The notes below the pieces were generated by a model. The model saw only the letters and a list, made by a program, of their open reading frames with translations, was not told the DNA's origin and searched no databases. A DNA stretch of 64,000 nucleotides, from NCBI GenBank assembly GCA_017471045.1, contig JAFUWZ010000052.1, forward strand, positions 1-64,000. Reading direction: 5' to 3'. Shown here one piece after another: positions 1 to 8,119 of this stretch (position 1 is the stretch's first letter; each line of letters begins with the position of its first letter). The DNA comes from Bacteroidales bacterium (GTDB lineage Bacteria > Bacteroidota > Bacteroidia > Bacteroidales > UBA932). The translations under genes and the position numbers were made by a program.

Positions 1-947
1 CGACCGGTCTTGAGGGTCTTGAACAGATGCATAATGTGGCTTCTGAGCGGAGCCATACCGGCGCCGCCGCCGACGAAGATGTACTCCATATCTTCCGGGT
101 CGTTCTTCGGGAGGAGGAACTCTCCGTAAGGGCCGCTGATCATCACCTTGTCGCCGGGCTTGCGGGTAAACACGTACGAAGAAGCGATACCGGGGTTGAC
201 AGGCAGAAGTTTCGGGCCCTGCTCGCGGGGTACCGACCGGTCGAACGGCGGCGTCGCAATACGGACGTTGAGCTTGATGATGCCCTTCTCACCGGGATAG
301 GAAGCCATCGAATAGGCTCGGATGGTCGGCTCGGGATTGACGGACTCAAGGTTGAAGAATCCGTATTTCTCCCAGTCGGCGCGATACTCGGGTGCAACGT
401 CGATGTCCTTGAAATACAGGTGATAAGCCGGGATGTCGATCTGGATGTACTCGCCGCTCTTGAACTCAAGGTTTTCACCCTCGGGAAGCTTGACGGTGAA
501 CTCCTTGATGAAGGTCGCGACATTGTCGTTGGAGATGACTTCGCACTCGAGTTTCTTGACGCTCAGCGCGGACTCCGCGACCTGGATCTTGAGGTCGTCC
601 TTGACCTTGACCTGGCAGCCGAGGCGCCAGTTGTCCTTGATCTGCTTCTTGTTGAAGAAGCCGGTCTCGGTGGGCAGGATGGTGCCGCCGCCGTCGAGGA
701 CCTGGACCTTGCACTGGCCGCAGTTGGCCTTGCCGCCACAAGCGGAGGGCAGGAAGATCTGGTGCTCGGCCAGCGTGCCCATCAGGTTGCCGCCGGGGGT
801 GACCGCAAGGGTCTTCTTCCCATTGTTGATGTCGATCTGGACCGTTCCGGAGGGAGTCAGCTTGATCTTAATGAAGAGGAGAACCGCTACCAGGATCAGG
901 ATCACGATGACCATGATGGCCATGGCTGAAAGAATCGTACTACTCAT
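1..947 (-). CDS. nqrF: Na+-translocating NADH:quinone reductase subunit F (3' end cut by window edge)
   Basis: NADH-oxidising subunit of the Na+-NQR complex; it passes electrons from NADH through FAD to a 2Fe-2S centre at the cytoplasmic face. About 315 residues are visible and the C-terminal part of the NADH domain lies off the left edge. The N-terminus is one membrane helix (about 5-27). Ferredoxin-type cysteines are C70, C76, C79 and C111. The flavin motif RAYS begins at R210, and the glycine-rich NADH segment GGGAGMAPLRS begins near 293. The start is the ATG at 945-947, 21 bases after the nqrE stop, and it is the last gene of nqrABCDEF. The family call is very secure; only its completeness cannot be judged. 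Confidence 0.95.
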   Translation of the reverse strand, partial: MSSTILSAMAIMVIVILILVAVLLFIKIKLTPSGTVQIDINNGKKTLAVTPGGNLMGTLAEHQIFLPSACGGKANCGQCKVQVLDGGGTILPTETGFFNKKQIKDNWRLGCQVKVKDDLKIQVAESALSVKKLECEVISNDNVATFIKEFTVKLPEGENLEFKSGEYIQIDIPAYHLYFKDIDVAPEYRADWEKYGFFNLESVNPEPTIRAYSMASYPGEKGIIKLNVRIATPPFDRSVPREQGPKLLPVNPGIASSYVFTRKPGDKVMISGPYGEFLLPKNDPEDMEYIFVGGGAGMAPLRSHIMHLFKTLKTG

Positions 948-968
948 AATAATCTTTTCCTCCTTTCT

Positions 969-1583
969 TTACAGTGAAATACCCATGAAGGCCATGAAGG
1001 CGATGCCCATCAGGCCGACCGTGATGAACGTGATGCCGATGCCCTTGAGGCCCGCCGGCACATTGCTGTAGGAGAGTTTCTCGCGGATGGCCGCCAGGGC
1101 TACGATCGCCAGATACCAGCCGATACCGGAACCGAGCGCATAGACGACGGACTCGCCGACGTTGGCGAATTCGCGCTGCTGCATGAAGAGGGATGCACCC
1201 AGGATGGCGCAGTTGACGGCAATCAGGGGCAGGAAGATGCCCAGCGAGGAGTAGAGGGACGGGAGGAATTTCTCCACGACCATCTCCACCACCTGCACGA
1301 TGGCCGCGATGACTGCGATGAAGAGGATGAAACTCAGGAAACTCAGGTCCACCTCGGCGAACTTGGGGCCGAGCCAACTCAGCGCGCCGGGCTGGAGGAC
1401 GAACTTGTTGAGCAGGTAGTTGACGGGGAGCGTGATCAGGAGCACGGCGATGACCGCGATGCCCAGGCCGTTGGCCGTCTTAACGTTTTTGGATACCGCC
1501 AGGTACGAACACATACCGAGGAAGTATGCAAAAATCATATTGTCAACGAAGATTGACTTTACGAATAAGCTTAAATATTCCAT
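969..1583 (-). CDS. nqrE: Na+-NQR subunit E
   Basis: Integral membrane subunit of Na+-NQR, 204 residues and almost entirely hydrophobic, with about six helices. Family features include the N-terminal [18 protein letters not shown] and the conserved cysteine region [10 protein letters not shown]. NqrE and NqrD are paralogues that hold an iron centre between them in the membrane (family knowledge). The length matches the usual 198-206 residues. It sits between nqrD (16 bases upstream) and nqrF, so it is clearly part of one transcript. Confidence 0.97.
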   Translation of the reverse strand: MEYLSLFVKSIFVDNMIFAYFLGMCSYLAVSKNVKTANGLGIAVIAVLLITLPVNYLLNKFVLQPGALSWLGPKFAEVDLSFLSFILFIAVIAAIVQVVEMVVEKFLPSLYSSLGIFLPLIAVNCAILGASLFMQQREFANVGESVVYALGSGIGWYLAIVALAAIREKLSYSNVPAGLKGIGITFITVGLMGIAFMAFMGISL

Positions 1584-1599
1584 AACCGATATGTGTTAA

Positions 1600-2214
1600 T
1601 TATTTCTCCTGGAGGTCTTTCTGGATGCTCCGCTGGACCCAGATGATGCAGCCGATCAGGATCAGCGCCATCGGGGGCAGGATCATCAGGCCGTTGTTGA
1701 CATAGCCGAGCTTGGCGAGGACGGGAATCCCAAAGAGGGTGCCCGAGCCCAGCAGCTCGCGGAAGAAGGCGACGATGACCAGGATCAGTCCGTAGCCGAC
1801 GCCGTTGGCCAGGCCGTCCAGCAGCGAGGGGATGGGTTTGTTGCCGAGCGCGAAGGCTTCGATGCGACCCATCACGATGCAGTTGGTAATGATCAAGCCG
1901 ATATAGACGGACAGCTGCTTGTCGATCGGGTAGGTCCCTTCAAAGGACTTGAGGAGCTGGTCCACCAAGATGACCATCAAGGCCACGACGACCAGCTGGA
2001 TGATGATGCGGACCCGGTTGGGGATGGTCTTCCGCAGCAACGAGCATATCAGGCTGGAAAGTCCCGTCACGAGGGTGACCGACAGCGCCATGACGAGGGC
2101 GCCTTTCATCTCGACGGTGACCGCGAGGGAAGAACAGATACCGAGGACCAGGACCGTGATGGGGTTGCCCTTCAGGATCGGATTCAGGATGGTTTCTTTC
2201 ATTTTTTGATTCAT
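1600..2214 (-). CDS. nqrD: Na+-NQR subunit D
   Basis: Integral membrane subunit of Na+-NQR, 204 residues, paralogous to NqrE. The segment NPITVLVLGICSSLAVTVEMK carries the conserved cysteine that matches the NqrE cysteine, and IITNCIVMGRIEAFA carries the second. Together these cysteines form the NqrD/E iron site known for the family. There are about six transmembrane helices. It lies 12 bases after nqrC in the operon. The start ATG gives MNQKMKETILNP; an internal Met5 is a possible alternative. Confidence 0.97.
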   Translation of the reverse strand: MNQKMKETILNPILKGNPITVLVLGICSSLAVTVEMKGALVMALSVTLVTGLSSLICSLLRKTIPNRVRIIIQLVVVALMVILVDQLLKSFEGTYPIDKQLSVYIGLIITNCIVMGRIEAFALGNKPIPSLLDGLANGVGYGLILVIVAFFRELLGSGTLFGIPVLAKLGYVNNGLMILPPMALILIGCIIWVQRSIQKDLQEK

Positions 2215-2226
2215 AGCTGCTCCTCC

Positions 2227-3042
2227 TTATTCTGCGGTTTGGTTGGCATTCTCAGCGGCGGCTTCCGCTTCGGCGGCAGCGGCCAGCGCGGCAACTTCGG
2301 CGGCCCGGGCCTCGATCCGGCCCTGGAGGTAGGTCTTGAAGGCTCCCAGCCAGTTGTTGATGGCTTCGTCCAGGCCTTTGGAGGTCATCGTTGCGCCGGT
2401 GATGGCGTCGATGGCGTTCCGCTTGTCAGCGGGAGCGCCGCCCTTGACGATCTGGAAGGCCTTGACATCCGCGAAGTCGACGGTCTTGCCCTTGAACTGG
2501 GCCCGGAACGCGGGATCGTCCTTGATCTTGCCGCCCAGGCCGGGCGTTTCGCTCTCATGGTCGAAATATGCGCCCTGGATGTTGTCCAGGCCGGCGTCGA
2601 AGGAAATGTATCCCCAGACGGGCCCCCACAGGCCGGCGCCGTAGATCGGGATGACAGACGTGCCGTTGTTGAACGTATAGACGGGGATTTCGAAGTCCTC
2701 GCCGTTCTTGATGTTGCGGTTCTGGACTTTCAACTCGGACACGGAGAGGATTTCCGCCTTGTCCTTGTCGAGGTTCTGCACCTGGGCGCCCTGGGCGTTC
2801 ACGGTGTAGGCTTCCGCGAGATTCGTCTTGTAGAAGTCGATGGTGGCGGCGTTGCCGATCTCCTGCCAGTGCGCCTTGTCGTCGAAACCGGCCGCCGTGA
2901 GGATCTGGCTGATGGTCTCAGCTTTCTCGTTGGCGTCCTGCTTCGGCTTGAGGACTTGGGAGACGATGGCCAGGATCGCAGCCACGAGCACACAGATCAA
3001 GGTCGTGTAGATGACAGTGTATGTATTGCTGTTGGTATTCAT
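2227..3042 (-). CDS. nqrC: Na+-NQR subunit C (covalent FMN)
   Basis: Periplasmic flavin subunit of Na+-NQR, 271 residues. One N-terminal helix (about 10-30) is followed by an FMN-binding domain. The flavinylation motif reads D-A-I-T-G-A-T, with T218 as the expected covalent FMN site, so it is TGAT where many species have SGAT. The last 25 residues are an Ala/Glu-rich tail that probably lies outside the fold. FMN attachment needs the transferase ApbE, which is not in this window. Gaps of 12 bases separate it from nqrB and nqrD. Confidence 0.97.
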   Translation of the reverse strand: MNTNSNTYTVIYTTLICVLVAAILAIVSQVLKPKQDANEKAETISQILTAAGFDDKAHWQEIGNAATIDFYKTNLAEAYTVNAQGAQVQNLDKDKAEILSVSELKVQNRNIKNGEDFEIPVYTFNNGTSVIPIYGAGLWGPVWGYISFDAGLDNIQGAYFDHESETPGLGGKIKDDPAFRAQFKGKTVDFADVKAFQIVKGGAPADKRNAIDAITGATMTSKGLDEAINNWLGAFKTYLQGRIEARAAEVAALAAAAEAEAAAENANQTAE

Positions 3043-3054
3043 GGCAAAAGGGAT

Positions 3055-4200
3055 TTATGCGATTCTGGCTTTCCTGGCCTTGCGGGCCAGATGACGATTG
3101 ACGACGCACCAGTCGATCAGCGGGGCGAAGGTGTTGCCCAGCAGGATGGCGAGCATCATGCCCTCGGCATAGCCGGGGTTGAAGAGGCGCACGACCACGC
3201 AGATGGCACCGACGAGGAATCCGTAGATCCACTTGCCGGGCTCGGTCTGGGCCGAGGTGACGGGATCGGTGGCCATGAAGACGGTGCCGAAGGCAAAGCC
3301 GCCGAGCACGAGCTGGGTCAGTGCCGGGACGTCGGTGGCGCCGCATACGTTGCCGAGCCATCCGACCAGCAGGGCGCCGGCTACGGACGAGACCATGATC
3401 TTCCAGCTGGCGACACCCGTCCAGAGGAGGATGATGGCGCCAAGCAGGATCGCGATGGCGGAGGTCTCACCGACCGAGCCGGGCACGGTGCCGACGAACA
3501 GGTCCCAGAAAGACGTGCCGTACTGGACGCCGGCGCCTGTCAGGGCGTCCATGCCGTCTCCGACGAAGGAGAGCGGGGTGGCGCCGGTCGCACCGTCCAG
3601 CAGGTTCTCGCCCTTGCGGAGCGCAATCCAGCTGCCTGAACCGGACATGTGGTCCGGATAGGAGAAGAACAGGAAGGCGCGGGTCAGCAGGGCCGGGTTC
3701 CAGATGTTCATGCCGGTGCCGCCGAAGACTTCCTTGCCGAAGAGGACGGCGAAGGCCACGGCGATGGCGAGCATCCACAGGGGGACGTCCACCGGGACGA
3801 TGAGGGGGATCAGCATACCGGACATCAGGTAACCCTCGTTGACCTCTTCGCCGCGGATCTGGGCGGAAGCGAACTCGATGAAGAGTCCGACGCCGTAGGC
3901 GACGATGTAGAGCGGGAGAACCTTGAGGAAACCGAACCAGAAGTTGCTCCAGATGTCAAGCGGGGCGCCGGGACCCTGGACGGCCAGGGCGTGCTGGTAA
4001 CCGACGTTCCACATGCCGAAGAGGGCGGCGGGGATCACGGAGATCACCGCGATGATCATGATGCGCTTGAGATCGACCGAATCCCGGATGTGGGCGCCTT
4101 TTTTCGCCACGGTGCCGGGCACCTTCAAGAATGTCTCAAAAGCGTCGATCGTAGAGTGCAGGAAATAGAGTTTTCCGCCTTTTTCGAAAATCTTGTTCAT
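3055..4200 (-). CDS. nqrB: Na+-NQR subunit B (covalent FMN, Na+ path)
   Basis: Large membrane subunit of Na+-NQR, 381 residues with many transmembrane helices. By family knowledge it carries one covalent FMN, riboflavin and the sodium translocation path. The FMN motif is D202-G-A-T-G-A-T208-P-L, so T208 is the predicted attachment threonine (TGAT, as in NqrC here). The segment EVFGGTGMNIWNPAL is a further conserved region. The start codon lies 5 bases downstream of the nqrA stop. Confidence 0.97.
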   Translation of the reverse strand: MNKIFEKGGKLYFLHSTIDAFETFLKVPGTVAKKGAHIRDSVDLKRIMIIAVISVIPAALFGMWNVGYQHALAVQGPGAPLDIWSNFWFGFLKVLPLYIVAYGVGLFIEFASAQIRGEEVNEGYLMSGMLIPLIVPVDVPLWMLAIAVAFAVLFGKEVFGGTGMNIWNPALLTRAFLFFSYPDHMSGSGSWIALRKGENLLDGATGATPLSFVGDGMDALTGAGVQYGTSFWDLFVGTVPGSVGETSAIAILLGAIILLWTGVASWKIMVSSVAGALLVGWLGNVCGATDVPALTQLVLGGFAFGTVFMATDPVTSAQTEPGKWIYGFLVGAICVVVRLFNPGYAEGMMLAILLGNTFAPLIDWCVVNRHLARKARKARIA

Positions 4201-4205
4201 AACTT

Positions 4206-5561
4206 TTAAGCCATTTCTTGGATCATCAGGTCAATGCCGTGCTGGACAATGTCCTGGATGTAGTTCTTGGAAGGGTCGATATATTCGCAGAGGGCGAGAT
4301 CCTCGGGGAGAACCTCATAGATGCCCAGCTGCTCCATCTTGTCAATGTCGCCCGCGAGGCAGGCCTTGACCAGGTAGAGCGGATAGATGTCCATCGGGAG
4401 CACGCCCGCATAGTAGGAATCGGACATGACGAACGCCCGGGGACCTCCGTGGAGATTGGTGTCCATGCCGTACTGTTTCTTGGGCAGGAGCCAGGAGAAG
4501 TAGGATCGACTTGCACTGAACTGGTTGAAGCGGAAGGGCTTCGCCCAGCCGAAGAGTTCGGTGTCCGCCCCTTCCTTCAGGAGGGTGACCTGGTTGTCGA
4601 AGAAACCCAGGTAGCCGTCCTTGCCGACGCAGCGGCCGCTCAGGACGTCACCGCTGACGACGCGGATGTCACCTTCGCCGATGAAGGAGACAATCTCCTT
4701 GACGGGCATGCCGGGCAGGGTCTCCACATAGGCGGGATCGACCGCTGCAGGACCGCAGACCGCGACTTTGCGGCAGAGGTCATATTTGCCTTTCAGGAAC
4801 AGTTTGCCGATGGCGGCCGCCATCAGCAGGGAAACGGTCCAGACCGTCTCGTCCTTCCGGATGGGGGCGATGTGGCTGATCTGCACGCCGACATTGCCGG
4901 CCGGGTGCTTGCCCGAGAAGGTGTGGAGGATGGCGTTCTCCAGCTTGTGGAAAGGCGTGCTCGAGTAATTGTCGCTCTTCAGGGAGACATGGACGCCGCC
5001 GTCGGTCAGTTTCGACAGGGCATTGACGCCGGCCTGGACGGCGGCGAATTCGTCGCCGAGCACGAACTCGGTGTCCGGCGCGAGGGGAGCCGTGTTGAAT
5101 GCGGAAATGAAAATAGCCTTCGGCTTGAGCGCGGGATCCGCGAGAATGCCGTAGGGCCGTTGTACGATCGCTGCCCAAAGTCCGCTCTGGAGCAGGACCG
5201 TCCGGACCTCGTCCGTCGAGAGGCTTTCGGGCCTCTTGCAGCCGAAGTCGAGATACTCCTGTTCGGAGTCGGTCCCGATGAGCACTTCAAGCAACTTTCT
5301 CTTTTCGCCCCGGACGATCTCCTTCACCGTGCCGCTGACCGGCGAAGTGACGAGGATGTCGGGATTCTTCTTGTCCGCCAGGACGGGGGATCCTGCCAAT
5401 ACGCGGTCACCCTCCTTGACCAGCAGCCTCGGGACGAGGCCTTTGAAGTCGGAAGGAACAACCGCGACCGTGTCAGGAACAACCGTCTTGCAGACAACGG
5501 GCCTGGCGCTTCCCTTGATCGGGATGTTCAAGCCCTTCTTCAGATCGATGTTGTTTGACAT
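4206..5561 (-). CDS. nqrA: Na+-NQR subunit A
   Basis: Cytoplasmic-face subunit of Na+-NQR, 451 residues, and first gene of nqrABCDEF. N-terminal residues 30-80 resemble a biotinyl/lipoyl-type fold (LVKEGDRVLAGSPVLADKK), and the C-terminal part has PDIYPLY-like NqrA features (GVLPMDIYPLYLVKACLAGD). The length is typical. The operon is read leftward from a promoter about 41 bases upstream. Na+-NQR couples NADH oxidation to Na+ export, and the window also holds a sodium/solute symporter (37.6 kb) that could use that gradient. Confidence 0.97.
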   Translation of the reverse strand: MSNNIDLKKGLNIPIKGSARPVVCKTVVPDTVAVVPSDFKGLVPRLLVKEGDRVLAGSPVLADKKNPDILVTSPVSGTVKEIVRGEKRKLLEVLIGTDSEQEYLDFGCKRPESLSTDEVRTVLLQSGLWAAIVQRPYGILADPALKPKAIFISAFNTAPLAPDTEFVLGDEFAAVQAGVNALSKLTDGGVHVSLKSDNYSSTPFHKLENAILHTFSGKHPAGNVGVQISHIAPIRKDETVWTVSLLMAAAIGKLFLKGKYDLCRKVAVCGPAAVDPAYVETLPGMPVKEIVSFIGEGDIRVVSGDVLSGRCVGKDGYLGFFDNQVTLLKEGADTELFGWAKPFRFNQFSASRSYFSWLLPKKQYGMDTNLHGGPRAFVMSDSYYAGVLPMDIYPLYLVKACLAGDIDKMEQLGIYEVLPEDLALCEYIDPSKNYIQDIVQHGIDLMIQEMA

Positions 5562-5601
5562 TATTGGATAAAGGTTAGAGTAATTCTATGTGTTTATCGT
5601 G

Positions 5602-5609
5602 CAAAGATA
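5602..5609 (-). promoter_or_regulatory. -7 promoter box of the nqr operon
   Basis: On the minus strand this reads TATCTTTG, a perfect match to the Bacteroidetes -7 consensus TAnnTTTG. It ends 40 bases before the nqrA start codon, giving a leader of about 35 bases. No clear TTTG at -33 was found. Confidence 0.7.
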
Positions 5610-5621
5610 CCCATTTTTTAG

Positions 5622-5629
5622 TAATTTCG
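5622..5629 (+). promoter_or_regulatory. -7-like box immediately before uvrD
   Basis: TAATTTCG matches TAnnTTTG at all but one position. Only 8 bases separate it from the uvrD ATG, so the transcript would be leaderless or nearly so. It overlaps the divergent upstream region of the nqr promoter. Confidence 0.45.
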
Positions 5630-5637
5630 CAGCGAAT

Positions 5638-8109
5638 ATGGAAAACAATGTGAGTACAATTTTGGAAGGATTGAACAGCGAGCAGAAGAAGGCTGTTCAG
5701 TGTGTGGACGGACCGGTACTTATCGTGGCGGGAGCAGGGTCCGGCAAGACCCGTGTGCTGACGAGCCGCATCGCTTACCTGCTGGACCAGGGTGTCGATG
5801 CGGGCCATGTCCTGGCGCTGACTTTCACCAAGAAGGCGGCGACCGAAATGAAAGAGAGAATCGCCCTGAAAGTCGGGGACCGGAAGGCGCGCAGGCTGCG
5901 GATGGGGACTTTTCATTCGGTCTTCGTGCGTTTCCTGCGCGAATTTGCCGTGGACCTGGGCTATCCGGAGTCCTTTACGATTTACGACCAGAGTGACTCG
6001 ACCAGCGCCGTCAAGGCCTGTATCAAGGAACTGGAACTGGATGACAAGGTTTACAAGCCGAAGGACGTGCTTTCGCGCATCTCGATGGCGAAAAACAACC
6101 TGATCACGGATGCGGCCTACCGGAGCAATCCCAACATCATTACGGCGGATTCGCATGCGAAACGGCCCAGGCTGTGCGACGTGTATTCACTTTACCAGAA
6201 GAAATGCAGGCAGGCGGGCGTGATGGATTTCGATGACATCCTGCTCAATATGAACATCCTCTTCCGGGACTTCCCGGCGGCGCTGGATACCATCGCTTCG
6301 CGCTTCTCCCACATCCTGGTGGACGAGTACCAGGACACCAATTTCGCGCAGTACCTGATCTTGAAAAAGCTGGCCCAGCCCCACCGCAATATCTGCGTCG
6401 TGGGTGACGACTCGCAGTCGATCTACGCGTTCCGCGGGGCCAAGATCGAGAATATCCTCAACTTCAGGAAAGACTATCCGGATTGCAAGATGTTCCGCCT
6501 GGAGCAGAACTACCGCTCCACGCAGACCATCGTCGATGCGGCCAACTCCCTGATCGCGCACAACGAAGGGCGCATTCCCAAGGAGTGCTTCTCCCGCGGC
6601 GATTCGGGAGACAAGATCCGCGTGATCCGTACCGGCAGCGAGCAGGAGGAGGCGATGATGATCGCCTCGACCATCCTGGACCGGATGCGGGAGAAAAAGG
6701 CGCGGTATCAGGATTTCGCGATCCTGTACCGGACCAATTCCCAGTCCCGCGCCATTGAGGAGGCCCTCCGTCGGCGCAATCTGCCCTACATCGTCTATTC
6801 GGGCAACGCCTTTTTCGACCGAGCCGAGGTCAAGGACATGATGGCCTATTTCAAACTGCTGGTCAACCCCCATGACGACGAGTCGTTCAAGCGGGTGGTC
6901 AACAAGCCCGCCCGTGGCATCGGAGATACCTCCATGAATGCCCTGGGGGCGGCGGCCCGTGCGCATGGCGTGAGCCTCGCCCGCGCGGCTTTTCTCGAAG
7001 ATTTGGAAACCTATGGCCTGCGGAATGCCGCTGCGCTCAAGATCCGCGCGTTCTGCGGGATGATCGGGACCCTGAGCGGACAGGCCGGTACAACGGACGC
7101 CCACGAACTGGCGCTCCGGATCGCCGACCAGTCGGGCCTGTATGCCTTCTACAAGAGTGATACCTCCATCGAGGGACTGTCCCGTTTCTCCAACGTGGAG
7201 GAACTGGTCAACAGCGTCAAGACCTTTGTGGAGGAGCGCCAGAACGAGATCCTGGCCGACCTTGAGGAGGCCGGCGAATCGGAGGAACTGCCGCTGGTCA
7301 CCCTGGGCGACTACCTCGAAAACGTTTCCCTGCTCAGCACCGTGGATGCCACGGACGAGGAGGATGCAGCCAACCGTATCGCCCTGATGACGGTCCATTC
7401 GGCCAAGGGGCTGGAGTTCCCGTTCGTGTTCATCGCGGGCCTGGAAGACAATTTGTTCCCTTCCGGGAGCATGATCTCTTCCAAGGCGGATATCGAAGAG
7501 GAACGGCGCCTGTTCTATGTCGCCCTGACGCGGGCGATGCGGGATGTGATCCTGACCTATGCCGATACGCGGATGCGCAACGGCAGCCATGAGTCCAATG
7601 CGCCGAGCCGCTTCCTGCGCGAGATCGACCCGCGCTTCCTGGTCAACCCGCCCGGACAAGATGAGGAAGAGGAGGAAGAAGATACGTTCGGCGGTTTCAG
7701 CGGTTTCGGCGCACGTTTCGGCCGTTCCCAAGGCCGTTTCGGCGGCCTGCGGGACAACGGTTACCGGTACGGGGCGTCCGGCGCGCCCCGATCCTTCGGC
7801 AAGCCCCAGAACGACAGGAAGTCAGCCTATGTCGGCACGGCCCAGGATGGCAGGACGTCTGTCTACGCCGGCAAGGCGGCTGTCCTGAACCGCCCGCTGC
7901 CTCCGAAGATTCCGGACTCGGAATTCGTCCCTGTCCCGATGTCCGCCATCAAAGCGGGCCAGCGGATCGAGCATAACCGTTTCGGCGGCGGCCTGGTCGA
8001 AGAAATCACCGGAACCATTCCGGAACTGAAGGCGCGGATCAACTTCGACGAGTACGGCGTCAAGGTGATCCTGCTGAAATATGCCAAATTGAGATTTGAA
8101 ACCCAGTGA
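5638..8109 (+). CDS. uvrD: UvrD/PcrA-type superfamily 1 DNA helicase
   Basis: ATP-dependent 3'-5' helicase acting in nucleotide-excision and mismatch repair and in replication-fork processing. It has 823 residues from the ATG at 5638 (MENNVSTILEG). An earlier in-frame ATG at 5590 is rejected because it precedes the -7-like box. Visible motifs are Walker A AGAGSGKTRVL, motif Ia LTFTKKAATEM, Walker B VDEYQDTN, QSIYAFRGA, QNYRST and the late motifs TVHSAKGLEFPFVF and FYVALTRAM. It is about 100 residues longer than standard UvrD. The extra part is an acidic run followed by a Gly/Phe/Arg-rich linker (about 670-770), then a C-terminal tudor-like end (AGQRIEHNRFGGG). It is probably co-transcribed with the peptidase gene 10 bases downstream. 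Confidence 0.95.
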   Translation: MENNVSTILEGLNSEQKKAVQCVDGPVLIVAGAGSGKTRVLTSRIAYLLDQGVDAGHVLALTFTKKAATEMKERIALKVGDRKARRLRMGTFHSVFVRFLREFAVDLGYPESFTIYDQSDSTSAVKACIKELELDDKVYKPKDVLSRISMAKNNLITDAAYRSNPNIITADSHAKRPRLCDVYSLYQKKCRQAGVMDFDDILLNMNILFRDFPAALDTIASRFSHILVDEYQDTNFAQYLILKKLAQPHRNICVVGDDSQSIYAFRGAKIENILNFRKDYPDCKMFRLEQNYRSTQTIVDAANSLIAHNEGRIPKECFSRGDSGDKIRVIRTGSEQEEAMMIASTILDRMREKKARYQDFAILYRTNSQSRAIEEALRRRNLPYIVYSGNAFFDRAEVKDMMAYFKLLVNPHDDESFKRVVNKPARGIGDTSMNALGAAARAHGVSLARAAFLEDLETYGLRNAAALKIRAFCGMIGTLSGQAGTTDAHELALRIADQSGLYAFYKSDTSIEGLSRFSNVEELVNSVKTFVEERQNEILADLEEAGESEELPLVTLGDYLENVSLLSTVDATDEEDAANRIALMTVHSAKGLEFPFVFIAGLEDNLFPSGSMISSKADIEEERRLFYVALTRAMRDVILTYADTRMRNGSHESNAPSRFLREIDPRFLVNPPGQDEEEEEEDTFGGFSGFGARFGRSQGRFGGLRDNGYRYGASGAPRSFGKPQNDRKSAYVGTAQDGRTSVYAGKAAVLNRPLPPKIPDSEFVPVPMSAIKAGQRIEHNRFGGGLVEEITGTIPELKARINFDEYGVKVILLKYAKLRFETQ

Positions 8110-8119
8110 AACATGTAGT

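Noticed and set aside
4218..5558. A 446-codon plus-strand frame opposite nqrA
   Set aside because: Exact shadow of nqrA with reversed-codon composition.
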